Source: Scatosoma sp900555925
GTDB taxonomy: Bacteria; Bacillota; Clostridia; Christensenellales; Borkfalkiaceae
Direction: 5' to 3'
NCBI GenBank assembly: GCA_959603585.1
Contig: CAUGYD010000002.1
Coordinates: 124,001 to 188,000, forward strand
DNA: 64,000 nucleotides
Position numbers and translations under genes: made by a program
The notes under the pieces: generated by a model
Databases searched by the model: none
Told to the model about the DNA's origin: nothing
The model's input: only the letters and a program-made list of their open reading frames with translations
Shown here: piece after piece, positions 1-6,796 of the stretch
How positions within the stretch are numbered: position 1 is the first letter of the stretch
Layout of the letters: the number at the start of each line of letters is the position of its first letter

Positions 1-596
1 GCGTGATTACGGCAACGGAAATGCTGGAATCGATGATTCACAATCCCCGTCCGACGCGAGCAGAAATTTCCGACGTAGCAAACGCCGTATATGACGGTAC
101 CTCCGCTGTCATGCTTTCGGGAGAAACTGCCGCAGGTGCTTTTCCCGTCGAATCTGTCGCGGCAATGGCAAAAATTGTCGAACGAGCCGAAAATAACATA
201 GAGTATATTCAGACAATAGATAATTATGCCATCAAGAGTTCTTCCGAAGCGCTTTCTCATTCCGCTTGTACTTTGGCAAAGGATTTGAAGGCAAAGGCTA
301 TTGTCGTCTGTACTCGCACGGGCGCTACAGCAAGAATGGTTTCACGCTTCCGTCCTCTTATTCCCATCATCGGCTTGACGACGGACGAACGCGCCTATCG
401 TCAACTCGCTCTCAGCTGGGGCGTTCAACCCGCTATGGCAGATGAATATTCTTCCGTGGATATTCTTTTCTATTTTGCTAAATTGGCAGCCTTGAAAAGC
501 GGCATGGTCAAAAAGGGAGATACCATTGTCATTACGGGTGGCACTCCGAACGGAAAAAGCGGAAATTCCAGTCTGATAAATGTAGAAAATATCTAA
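1..596 (+). CDS. pyk: Pyruvate kinase, C-terminal part (5' truncated by window edge)
   Basis: This is the last roughly 198 residues of pyruvate kinase, which makes pyruvate and ATP from phosphoenolpyruvate and ADP in the cytoplasm. The frame is open to the window edge. It enters at the conserved VITATEMLESMI stretch, followed by PTRAEISDVANAVYDGTSAVMLSGETAAG, the end of the catalytic barrel, and then the alpha/beta allosteric C domain with the VCTRTGATARMVSRFRP segment. The protein ends shortly after GDTIVITGGTPNGKSG, so it lacks the extra PEP-utiliser domain found on many Bacillus pyruvate kinases. It is followed at once by a strong hairpin terminator and converges with the helicase gene on the other strand. 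Identity is certain; the start lies outside the window. Confidence 0.97.
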   Translation, partial: VITATEMLESMIHNPRPTRAEISDVANAVYDGTSAVMLSGETAAGAFPVESVAAMAKIVERAENNIEYIQTIDNYAIKSSSEALSHSACTLAKDLKAKAIVVCTRTGATARMVSRFRPLIPIIGLTTDERAYRQLALSWGVQPAMADEYSSVDILFYFAKLAALKSGMVKKGDTIVITGGTPNGKSGNSSLINVENI

Positions 597-632
597 AAAA
601 AGAGCTCCGAGTTATTTTCGGAGCTCTTTTTT
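593..632. terminator. Bidirectional intrinsic terminator between pyk and the helicase fusion
   Basis: A 10-bp stem AGAGCTCCGA/TCGGAGCTCT (601-610 and 618-627) has an A-run on its left and a T-run on its right. It therefore reads as a Rho-independent terminator in both directions and serves both convergent genes. Confidence 0.9.
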
Positions 633-634
633 AA

Positions 635-3600
635 TCAAAAAATTGAAAGCTGTTGCGCCATTTTCTTTTCCAAGGCTCTTTCCCGTCGCGTTTCGGGTGA
701 TAATTCATTAAGGAAGGGCGATGGCTCGCCATAAGAGGTAAGAATAAGTTCTTCTATCGCACGAGTCATTCCCACATAAAAGAGACGGCGCTCCTCTTCC
801 TCATTCATTTCCTGCCCCGAAACAAACGGTAAAACCTTCTTTGTCAGTCCACACAAAAATACGACGGGGAATTCCAAACCCTTTGAACCATGCAGCGTCG
901 TAAGCCGAACAGCACCGGATAAAGTTTCAGAGCCTTTTTCGTCGGAAAGAAGGACATCGCCCTCCTCTCCCCATTGCATAGCTTCAAGAAATTCGGACAT
1001 TTCCACATAATGAGCAGCCTTTATCAAAGCCTCAAAATCCGGGGAATCGATATGCATATACTCTTTCCATTGAGAGAGCACTTTTCTCGGACGACCGCCG
1101 GCAAGAGAAGCGAATTTTTCTTTTGCCAACTCGAAGTTTTTTCTACCGCCCAAAAATTCCGCAGCCGTTAATTCCAAAGTTTTACCGGGAGAAATGAGCG
1201 CTGCAAAGAAATTCAAAGTTCCGCAAACCACAGGAGATTCCAAAAATTCAGTCTTACCCGAAGTAATACACGGAATATCGTCGCGCCGCAAACAACGTTC
1301 AATCAAAGACAGTTGACGATGGGTTCGAGCCAATACAGCAATCTCTCCAAAGGAACGAAGTTTTTCGTCGCGCCCTTTTCCCAGCATATCAAGTCCGCCC
1401 GTCATTCGAGCGATTTCTTTTGCTATAAAAATCCCTTCCGAAAGCTCTGATGAACAATCGACCAAACGTACAGGCGTACCCGACGAATAATTGGCAGAGA
1501 GCGTCCTTTCTCCCGGATTATGAGAGATAACGTGTAATGCTCCGCTTAAAATTTCCGGAGTTGAACGATAATTTTGTGTCAATCGCACGACTGCCGTTTC
1601 AGGATAGTCCTCCGTCAATCGGGAAAAACAATCGGAAGCGGCACCACGGAAAGAATAAATTGCCTGATCGGGATCGCCGATTGCAAATAAATGTCCCTCT
1701 TCTCCGATCCATTGACGAATTAATTCATATTGTGCGGGATTGACGTCTTGAAATTCATCTACATGCAGATATCGGAACTGTTTTCCCGTAATCTTCCGAT
1801 CAAGCGTCTCAAAAATGAGATCATCGAAATCCAGACTTCCGGATTGTTTCAGTCTATCATTATATTCTTCAATCGCTGCCGTTGCTTCGGTCTTTTTTCC
1901 GTTTTTAAAAGCCGATACATTGTTGAGAAACTTTTGAGGAGAAAGTTTTACTCCAAACTCAGAAATAATTTCGGTAGCAAGTTTTAACGAAAACGAACGA
2001 CTTGCGAGAGAAAAATTTTCTTTCAAAAAGGAAAAACAAATGGAATGAAACGTTCCGACCGTAATCTTTTTTGCGGCCCTTTTTAGTCTCGCTGAGAGCC
2101 GCTGACGCATTTCAGCCGCCGCACGGACGGTAAAAGTTACAGCCGTGATCTCTTCCGGTTTTACGCCGCTTTCGACTAACCGAACGATACGTTCCACTAA
2201 AGTGAACGTTTTTCCCGTTCCGGGCCCTGCTATTACGGCAGTAACTCGCGCGTGGCTGTCCGCGGCCTCAATCTGTGCGGAATTAATTTCACGCTGCTTA
2301 TCCGTCGAAACGGATTCCTTTTCTTCTTTTTGTCCGATGAGTTTACTTTTCGCGTCTGTTTTTTTCGGTTTGATTTCCTCGGGAATTTTTACGGGAATTT
2401 CATCCAAAAAAGACATCTGCCCCCTTGTTGTCCTGAGTTCTTCGGGCGTAAACAGGGAAATTTTTCCGTATTCACCGTCATATCCCGCCGTCTTTATTAC
2501 TTTACCGCTGCGCAACCGCCCAATTCCTTCGGCAATACGTTCGCCTCCCGCCGAGGAAATATCGCTCAAAGATACGCGGCGAAGAATTTCTGCTTCGGAG
2601 CCGAGATTCAAAAGAAGTTTTCTATAAGCGCGTTCGGCTTTATCTCCTTCAGCCGATATTCCCAACGAAGCGGCTATCACTTCCGGCAGCGGCATAAGAT
2701 GCTCGAAGGGTTTCGACTTTTCAGGTACATAATTTTCGTCTCTGACAGCAAGTTGTTCCAGACGATTTAGAACTCCGATGGTGATCTTTTTCCCGCATAC
2801 AGGACACTTTCCGTCATATTTTTTCGTTTCTTCCGGAGTAAGACAAAGATGACACGCTCTATGGCCGTCTAAATGATATTTTCCTTCTTCAGGGAAAAAC
2901 TCAATCGTTCCTCCAAAGCCTTCTCCTGTTTCCAAAGCACGTTTCAGAGCCGGATAAGATAACTCCGCATCAATTAAATTACTTTCTCTACCTAATTTGG
3001 CGGGAGAATGTGCATCAGAATTAGAAACCATCGTATAACCGTCAAGTAAGGCCACGCGTCTATTCATGAGAGGATCGGAAGAAAGTCCCGTTTCTAAAGC
3101 ATGAATCTGTCCCGATAAATCCCCGAAGCATTCCTCTAAACTATCAAAGCCGGAAAATGCACCAAAAAGAGAAAAATGCGGAGTCCAAATATGCGCCGGA
3201 ATAAAAACAGCCTCCGGACATACTTCCAATGTAATTGCAAGCAAATCTTTGGAAGATAACCCCAAAATCGGCCGACCGTCCGAACGAATATTTCCTATTG
3301 TTTCCAATTTCAGAGAAAGCCGTTCCGCTGCATCGAGAGAAGGCAAAAGAATGACATTATGTACTTTTCTTACTTTTCCGTCCTGTTTATAAATACAACT
3401 GATTTCACCGGAAATTACAAAACGGGGAGTTATAGGAAAATCGTAAAAATCTTTTAATTTTTTTTCTTCCTTTATACGGTACAGCCCTTCTTCCGCAGGT
3501 TCCAGTGTTTCCGCCATTTCTTCCCGCCATGCGGGATGAGTAAAGTCGCCCGTACCTACTAGTTCTATCCCCTTTCTTCTCGCCCATAAATCAAGATTGG

Positions 3601-3667
3601 GAATATCTCCATTTTTGCTGGTTGCTCTAGAATATTTTGAATGAATGTGTAAATCAGCTATATACAT
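635..3667 (-). CDS. EndoQ-like PHP nuclease fused to a UvrD/PcrA-type helicase
   Basis: This 1010-residue fusion probably acts in DNA repair. Residues 1 to about 425 resemble the EndoQ/TIGR00375 PHP family: DLHIHS at 5-10, SNSDAHS near 215-221, and a zinc ribbon with C272, C275, C288 and C291. Archaeal and some bacterial EndoQ enzymes nick DNA beside deaminated bases. Residues from about 455 form a superfamily 1A helicase: Walker A GPGTGKT at 481-487, Walker B HVDEFQDVNPAQ, GDPDQAIYSFRGA, LTQNYRS, TLHGSKGLEF and RRLFYVGMTRA. QMSFL at 417-421 and the extreme C-terminal QLSIF resemble sliding-clamp-binding pentapeptides. The start is fixed by the DLHIHS motif at residue 5. There is no ribosome site, because a TATAAT box lies 6 nt before the ATG. 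Helicase assignment is certain; the EndoQ specificity is inferred from family resemblance. Confidence 0.88.
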   Translation of the reverse strand: MYIADLHIHSKYSRATSKNGDIPNLDLWARRKGIELVGTGDFTHPAWREEMAETLEPAEEGLYRIKEEKKLKDFYDFPITPRFVISGEISCIYKQDGKVRKVHNVILLPSLDAAERLSLKLETIGNIRSDGRPILGLSSKDLLAITLEVCPEAVFIPAHIWTPHFSLFGAFSGFDSLEECFGDLSGQIHALETGLSSDPLMNRRVALLDGYTMVSNSDAHSPAKLGRESNLIDAELSYPALKRALETGEGFGGTIEFFPEEGKYHLDGHRACHLCLTPEETKKYDGKCPVCGKKITIGVLNRLEQLAVRDENYVPEKSKPFEHLMPLPEVIAASLGISAEGDKAERAYRKLLLNLGSEAEILRRVSLSDISSAGGERIAEGIGRLRSGKVIKTAGYDGEYGKISLFTPEELRTTRGQMSFLDEIPVKIPEEIKPKKTDAKSKLIGQKEEKESVSTDKQREINSAQIEAADSHARVTAVIAGPGTGKTFTLVERIVRLVESGVKPEEITAVTFTVRAAAEMRQRLSARLKRAAKKITVGTFHSICFSFLKENFSLASRSFSLKLATEIISEFGVKLSPQKFLNNVSAFKNGKKTEATAAIEEYNDRLKQSGSLDFDDLIFETLDRKITGKQFRYLHVDEFQDVNPAQYELIRQWIGEEGHLFAIGDPDQAIYSFRGAASDCFSRLTEDYPETAVVRLTQNYRSTPEILSGALHVISHNPGERTLSANYSSGTPVRLVDCSSELSEGIFIAKEIARMTGGLDMLGKGRDEKLRSFGEIAVLARTHRQLSLIERCLRRDDIPCITSGKTEFLESPVVCGTLNFFAALISPGKTLELTAAEFLGGRKNFELAKEKFASLAGGRPRKVLSQWKEYMHIDSPDFEALIKAAHYVEMSEFLEAMQWGEEGDVLLSDEKGSETLSGAVRLTTLHGSKGLEFPVVFLCGLTKKVLPFVSGQEMNEEEERRLFYVGMTRAIEELILTSYGEPSPFLNELSPETRRERALEKKMAQQLSIF

Positions 3668-3673
3668 ATTTCT

Positions 3674-3702
3674 ATTATAGCACGATTTTTCTTATTTGTA
3701 AA
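3674..3702 (-). promoter_or_regulatory. Leaderless promoter of the PHP-UvrD gene
   Basis: The minus strand reads TTTACA (3702-3697), a 17-nt spacer, then TATAAT (3679-3674). The ATG follows after exactly 6 nt, so the expected +1 is the A of the start codon. No Shine-Dalgarno sequence can be present on such a transcript. Confidence 0.75.
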
Positions 3703-3986
3703 CATTTCAAATATTTTTTTGTAAAACTTTTTATCCTGTTTCGATAACCACTAAATAAAAGAAATTCTATTTCATTTTCATACTTTCTTTCAATTATATT
3801 TAGTAACATATTGTAAGTTTTGATGATTTGTTTCGTAGATTCGAAAGACTTCGGAAAGACAAATAACTATAAACAACTTCTAAATCTTACTACTCTTTTC
3901 TCTATTATCATTTAAGAATTATTTTTCTAATATATAGCGAAACATTCAAAATAAATTTTTCTTATAACAGCCTATTTTACTCGCTA
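3703..3986. other. AT-rich intergenic region between divergent genes
   Basis: This is the bulk of a 400-bp, very AT-rich gap between the PHP-UvrD gene and the collagen-like gene. I found no open reading frame, tRNA or convincing hairpin here. It holds the divergent promoters at its two ends. Confidence 0.5.
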
Positions 3987-4019
3987 ACAAAATATATTTA
4001 GTTTTTCATATTATATAAT
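3987..4019 (+). promoter_or_regulatory. Possible sporulation sigma-K-like promoter of the collagen-like gene
   Basis: CATATTATA at 4007-4015 fits the -10 pattern CATANNNTA used by mother-cell sigma K. An AC dinucleotide lies 18 nt upstream at 3987-3988. A sigma-A-like TATAAT (4014-4019) overlaps it but has no recognisable -35. The sigma-K reading suits an exosporium-like product but rests on a short degenerate motif. The ribosome site is CCGAGG, a few bases before the ATG at 4070. Confidence 0.35.
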
Positions 4020-4069
4020 AAATCGTTTTTTGGCAACCTACTATTAATTGAAATTTATCCGAGGTATAA

Positions 4070-4672
4070 ATGAGTGAATTTTATAACAATCAATGTATCC
4101 CTTCCTGCTACCATAAGGAAACAATTATCATAAACGAAAGAATTGGTCCTCGAGGAGAAATAGGGCCGCCAGGTCCAGCGGGTCCCCAAGGACCGACGGG
4201 AGCACGGGGTCCGGCAGGTCCGCAGGGACCTGCCGGAACGTCGGCAAACGTAGAATCGATAACGGCCTATTCTACCCCCACAGCGCCTGTTACTAGCGGC
4301 TCTACCTTGATATTTGACAGAAATGGAATTCAAAACGGAACTGCTATCAGCCATGCTCTGAATACTTCCGATTTCATAATTACGCAACCAGGGGTATATT
4401 ATGTGTTTTATAAAGGGACGGCGACCCCCGGTTTAGGAATTACTCTCCCTGCAGCAAACTTTTTGTTTCTCAGACTCAACGGAGTAAATGTAGCAAGTTC
4501 AGAGACGACAAGTATTTTCACTGACGCGATGGACGACGAAGTGCAATCGCTTTCGGGAATCGTAAACGTATCTTCCGTACCTTCTACTCTATCTATTGTT
4601 TCCTCAGGAGATACTTTTAATTATTCTGTCACCTCTTTGACTATATTTCGTCTTGGTGATATTCCATCATAA
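4070..4672 (+). CDS. Collagen-like repeat protein with BclA-like C-terminal domain
   Basis: This 200-residue protein probably sits on a spore or cell surface. A short Cys-containing head (residues 1-25) is followed by ten Gly-X-Y triplets (about 26-57: GPR, GEI, GPP, GPA, GPQ and so on). A C-terminal beta-rich domain of about 140 residues follows, with an FIITQPGVYYVFYKG segment resembling the C1q/TNF-like trimerising heads of Bacillus BclA and related clostridial exosporium filament proteins. There is no classical signal peptide, as is usual in the exosporium family. The collagen stretch is short, and such triplets often vary in number between strains. The gene is monocistronic, with its own terminator. 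The collagen assignment is certain; the spore location is inference. Confidence 0.85.
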   Translation: MSEFYNNQCIPSCYHKETIIINERIGPRGEIGPPGPAGPQGPTGARGPAGPQGPAGTSANVESITAYSTPTAPVTSGSTLIFDRNGIQNGTAISHALNTSDFIITQPGVYYVFYKGTATPGLGITLPAANFLFLRLNGVNVASSETTSIFTDAMDDEVQSLSGIVNVSSVPSTLSIVSSGDTFNYSVTSLTIFRLGDIPS

Positions 4673-4680
4673 TTAAGCAG

Positions 4681-4710
4681 AAAAAGCAGGCCTTATAGCC
4701 TGCTTTTTTT
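4681..4710 (+). terminator. Intrinsic terminator after the collagen-like gene
   Basis: The stem AAAAGCAGGC/GCCTGCTTTT has a six-base loop and a T-run. The A-run on the left means it may also serve the oppositely oriented RidA gene. Confidence 0.85.
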
Positions 4711-4762
4711 GCCTATAAATATATATATTATTTTCAGAGGAATAAAGTTGCTTCGGAAAAAA

Positions 4763-5128
4763 TCACCCGCAATACGCAATCGCATCCACCTGAAACAATA
4801 ATTCCCTTATGCCTTCCGTATGAGCAAATTCCGTTTGTATGGATTTACGTGCCGGATATTTATCGTGAAATCTCTCCTTTATGACTTTCTCCATAACGGA
4901 AATATTCCAAATATCTCGGAACAGGCAGTCCATTTGAACAACATTTTCCAAAGTAAGCCCTACCAGTCGTAATCTTTTTTCCATTTCGTCAAACGCACCG
5001 TTTATCTGCTCTTCGACAGACTTTCCGATATTCCCGACGCAATAATTCAAAAAACAGTAATTGCCTGCTTTCACAATTCCGCTATGCGCCCAATCTTCAT
5101 TTACATCGTATCTTTCAATTTTACTCAT
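4763..5128 (-). CDS. RidA/YjgF family protein
   Basis: This 121-residue protein belongs to the RidA (YjgF/YER057c/UK114) family of small trimeric cytoplasmic proteins. Well-studied members deaminate reactive enamine/imine intermediates left by PLP enzymes. Family features are the NYCVGNIGKSVEEQINGAFDEMEKRL region, the LENVVQMDCLFRDIWN strand-helix and the final RKSIQTEF...LLFQVDAIAY strand with its conserved arginine. Length matches the family. The N-terminal part (ERYDVNEDWAHSGIVKAGNYCFLNYCVG) is divergent from canonical RidA, so this may be another Rid subgroup with a different substrate. An AAGGAG site precedes the ATG. It stands alone between a terminator and the tRNA gene. Confidence 0.85.
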   Translation of the reverse strand: MSKIERYDVNEDWAHSGIVKAGNYCFLNYCVGNIGKSVEEQINGAFDEMEKRLRLVGLTLENVVQMDCLFRDIWNISVMEKVIKERFHDKYPARKSIQTEFAHTEGIRELLFQVDAIAYCG

Positions 5129-5223
5129 GCTTTTTCTCCTTATCTCATTTATTACTTATTTCATTAAGCGCTAAAAGCCATAAAAATCCAATCTATGAAA
5201 AAATCGTATAACCTAAAAACGGT

Positions 5224-5260
5224 AAAAAGAAAGGATTTCCGAAAAATGCGGAAACCCTTT
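5224..5260 (-). terminator. Intrinsic terminator after tRNA-Ser
   Basis: On the minus strand a 12-bp stem AAAGGGTTTCCG/CGGAAATCCTTT with a 7-nt loop and following T-rich tract lies 7 nt beyond the CCA end of the tRNA. Confidence 0.8.
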
Positions 5261-5267
5261 TGACAGC

Positions 5268-5357
5268 TGGCGCAGAGAAAGGGATTTGAACCCTTGTATA
5301 CATTCCTGCATAACACGATTTCGAATCGTGCGCGTTCGACCGCTCCGCCATCTCTGC
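5268..5357 (-). tRNA. tRNA-Ser (anticodon CGA)
   Basis: The minus strand folds into a class II tRNA of 90 nt. The acceptor arm is GCAGAGA/TCTCTGC with discriminator G and an encoded CCA. The anticodon stem is CACGA/TCGTG around the loop TTCGAAA, giving anticodon CGA for UCG codons. The long variable arm is TATGCA-GGAA-TGTATA, and the T arm carries GGTTCAAATCC. The long variable arm and discriminator G agree with serine identity. Confidence 0.96.
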
Positions 5358-5366
5358 ATCGTTAGT

Positions 5367-5395
5367 ATTATATACTATCCGAGCAAAAAAAGCAA
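5367..5395 (-). promoter_or_regulatory. Promoter of tRNA-Ser
   Basis: TTGCTT (5395-5390), a 17-nt spacer and TATAAT (5372-5367) on the minus strand place the start point just upstream of the mature tRNA 5' end at 5357. Confidence 0.75.
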
Positions 5396-5442
5396 CTCTT
5401 TTTATGCCGTTTTCAAAGGTTTTCCTGCGCTTTTCAAATATG

Positions 5443-6327
5443 TTATCTCGAAGCAAGAGCTCCTTTATGTTGCGTGGCGGCTGCGCCCGCTATATTTGCC
5501 TGAGAAAGAATATTTTTAAGTTCTTCTTCGGACAATTTCTCTAACTTTTTACCGTCTAATCCTGCTAAAGCAGTACCATAAAATGCGTCGCCCGCTCCTG
5601 TCGTATCCACGGGCTTGACCGATACCGTCTCTACAAAGCCGCGCAGCTTGCCGAGTTGATAATAGCTTCCTTTACCGCCCATCGTAATAAGAAGTAAACC
5701 ACTCTTTTTATTCAGCCTCTCAGCTCCTTTTTCTATGTCTTTTTCCCCTGTAAACAGTTCCAATTCATCTTCCGAAAATTTCAGTATATCCGCCTTTTCG
5801 ATATACGGCAAGTAAATATTCTTTGCTTCTTCAAAATCAGAATACAAATCGGAACGAAAGTTAACATCAAAGCTCAAAAGTTTTCCTGCCTGATGAACTT
5901 TCTCGACAATCTTCTGTGCAAAAAGGCATCCCTTTTCCTCACTTAGCATTAAAGAACCTAAATGAACGATGTCTGCCTTCCCCAAATTTTCAAAAACAGG
6001 AGACGATATATCGATATGAAAATCAGCCGTATCGTGACGAAAAAATCCGAAATTTCTCTCGCCATTCTGCAAAGTTACAAAGGCAAGTGTAGTATTACGA
6101 ACCTCATCCGTCTGAATTTTGCATAAATCCAAATTTTCTTTGGAGGCATATTTTTTCAAATAATTTCCCACGGGATCTTTTCCTACCCGACCGATAAATC
6201 CTACTTTTGCCCCTGCATGTTTTGCATTGACGGCAACATTAAAGGGCGCTCCACCGCAACACATGCGAAATTTCGTCTCATCTTCTCCGATAAAATCCGC
6301 CAAAATTTCTCCAATTGATAATATCAT
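5443..6327 (-). CDS. PfkB-family sugar kinase, probable fructokinase
   Basis: This 294-residue ribokinase-fold enzyme phosphorylates a sugar with ATP in the cytoplasm. The N-terminal GEILADFIGE, GGAPFNVAVNAKHAGAKVGFIGRVGKD and the C-terminal DTTGAGDAFYGTAL signature with the catalytic Asp are all present. The GGAPFNVA motif and overall pattern are closest to bacterial fructokinases (fructose to fructose 6-phosphate), but PfkB members cannot be assigned a substrate safely from sequence. It is the full family length and is preceded by an AAGGA ribosome site and a consensus promoter. It stands as a single gene between tRNA-Ser and the end of the redox operon. Confidence 0.85.
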   Translation of the reverse strand: MILSIGEILADFIGEDETKFRMCCGGAPFNVAVNAKHAGAKVGFIGRVGKDPVGNYLKKYASKENLDLCKIQTDEVRNTTLAFVTLQNGERNFGFFRHDTADFHIDISSPVFENLGKADIVHLGSLMLSEEKGCLFAQKIVEKVHQAGKLLSFDVNFRSDLYSDFEEAKNIYLPYIEKADILKFSEDELELFTGEKDIEKGAERLNKKSGLLLITMGGKGSYYQLGKLRGFVETVSVKPVDTTGAGDAFYGTALAGLDGKKLEKLSEEELKNILSQANIAGAAATQHKGALASR

Positions 6328-6353
6328 AAGGTTGTCCTTCGCTTTTTTTCGAT

Positions 6354-6382
6354 ATTATACCATAAAAAAGTCTATCTGTCAA
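6354..6382 (-). promoter_or_regulatory. Consensus sigma-A promoter of the PfkB kinase
   Basis: The minus strand has perfect TTGACA (6382-6377) and TATAAT (6359-6354) with a 17-nt spacer, 27 nt before the ATG. Confidence 0.85.
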
Positions 6383-6392
6383 TTTTTATGAA

Positions 6393-6427
6393 ATAAAAAA
6401 GCACTTCCGATAGTTTGAAGTGCTTCT
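6393..6427 (-). terminator. Terminator of the mdh-fum-hdr-flx-frd operon
   Basis: The stem AAGCACTTC/GAAGTGCTT (6417-6425 with 6399-6407) is followed on the minus strand by a T-run. It lies directly after the stop codon of the last operon gene. Confidence 0.8.
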
Positions 6428-6436
6428 TTATTCTTT

Positions 6437-6796
6437 TTAAGCCTGTTCCCGAGGGGATTCAGCCGCTCTTTTCGCATCCAATTTTTTATTGCGGAAATAA
6501 ATCGCGAGTGCCGTTAAAATCATGCAAAGATTTATGATATAGAAAACAAACGCCAAAATCTTCAACCAATCCCAATAGGCGACACCCGCTTGCATGCTGT
6601 TTGCCCAGGCAAAAATCTTACTTAAAATCCCGCCCACATATCCGATGCCGATCAAAATCGTAAATTGCAGGCTCGTTCCCTTCGTCGTTCTTGCCTTATA
6701 CGCACGAACAATATTGAAGGGCCAGGAGGCTCCGAAACAGAGCACCATAACGATTTCAAAAACTGTTGCAAAAGTTTCCATGATTTCCTCCGTCAA
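6437..6796 (-). CDS. Small PQ-loop/SemiSWEET-like membrane protein
   Basis: This 119-residue protein has three predicted membrane segments (about 8-28, 42-65 and 75-102) and a charged Lys/Arg-rich tail. The segment GASWPFNIVRAYKARTTKGTSL resembles the first half of PQ-loop/SWEET repeats, where a Pro-x-Asn/Gln motif is followed by a basic KGxS loop. SemiSWEETs are sugar carriers, but function here is unknown. It contains no histidine, so it cannot be a haem-ligating fumarate-reductase anchor. Its ATG overlaps the stop of the FrdA-like gene by 4 bp (ATGA), so the two are translationally coupled and it is the last gene of the redox operon. A role in metabolite passage or in placing the complex at the membrane is conceivable but unsupported. 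Confidence 0.7.
   Translation of the reverse strand: MTEEIMETFATVFEIVMVLCFGASWPFNIVRAYKARTTKGTSLQFTILIGIGYVGGILSKIFAWANSMQAGVAYWDWLKILAFVFYIINLCMILTALAIYFRNKKLDAKRAAESPREQA

Noticed and set aside
5193..5456. Open frame of 87 codons on the minus strand
   Set aside because: It runs through tRNA-Ser, its promoter and its terminator; the frame is incidental.
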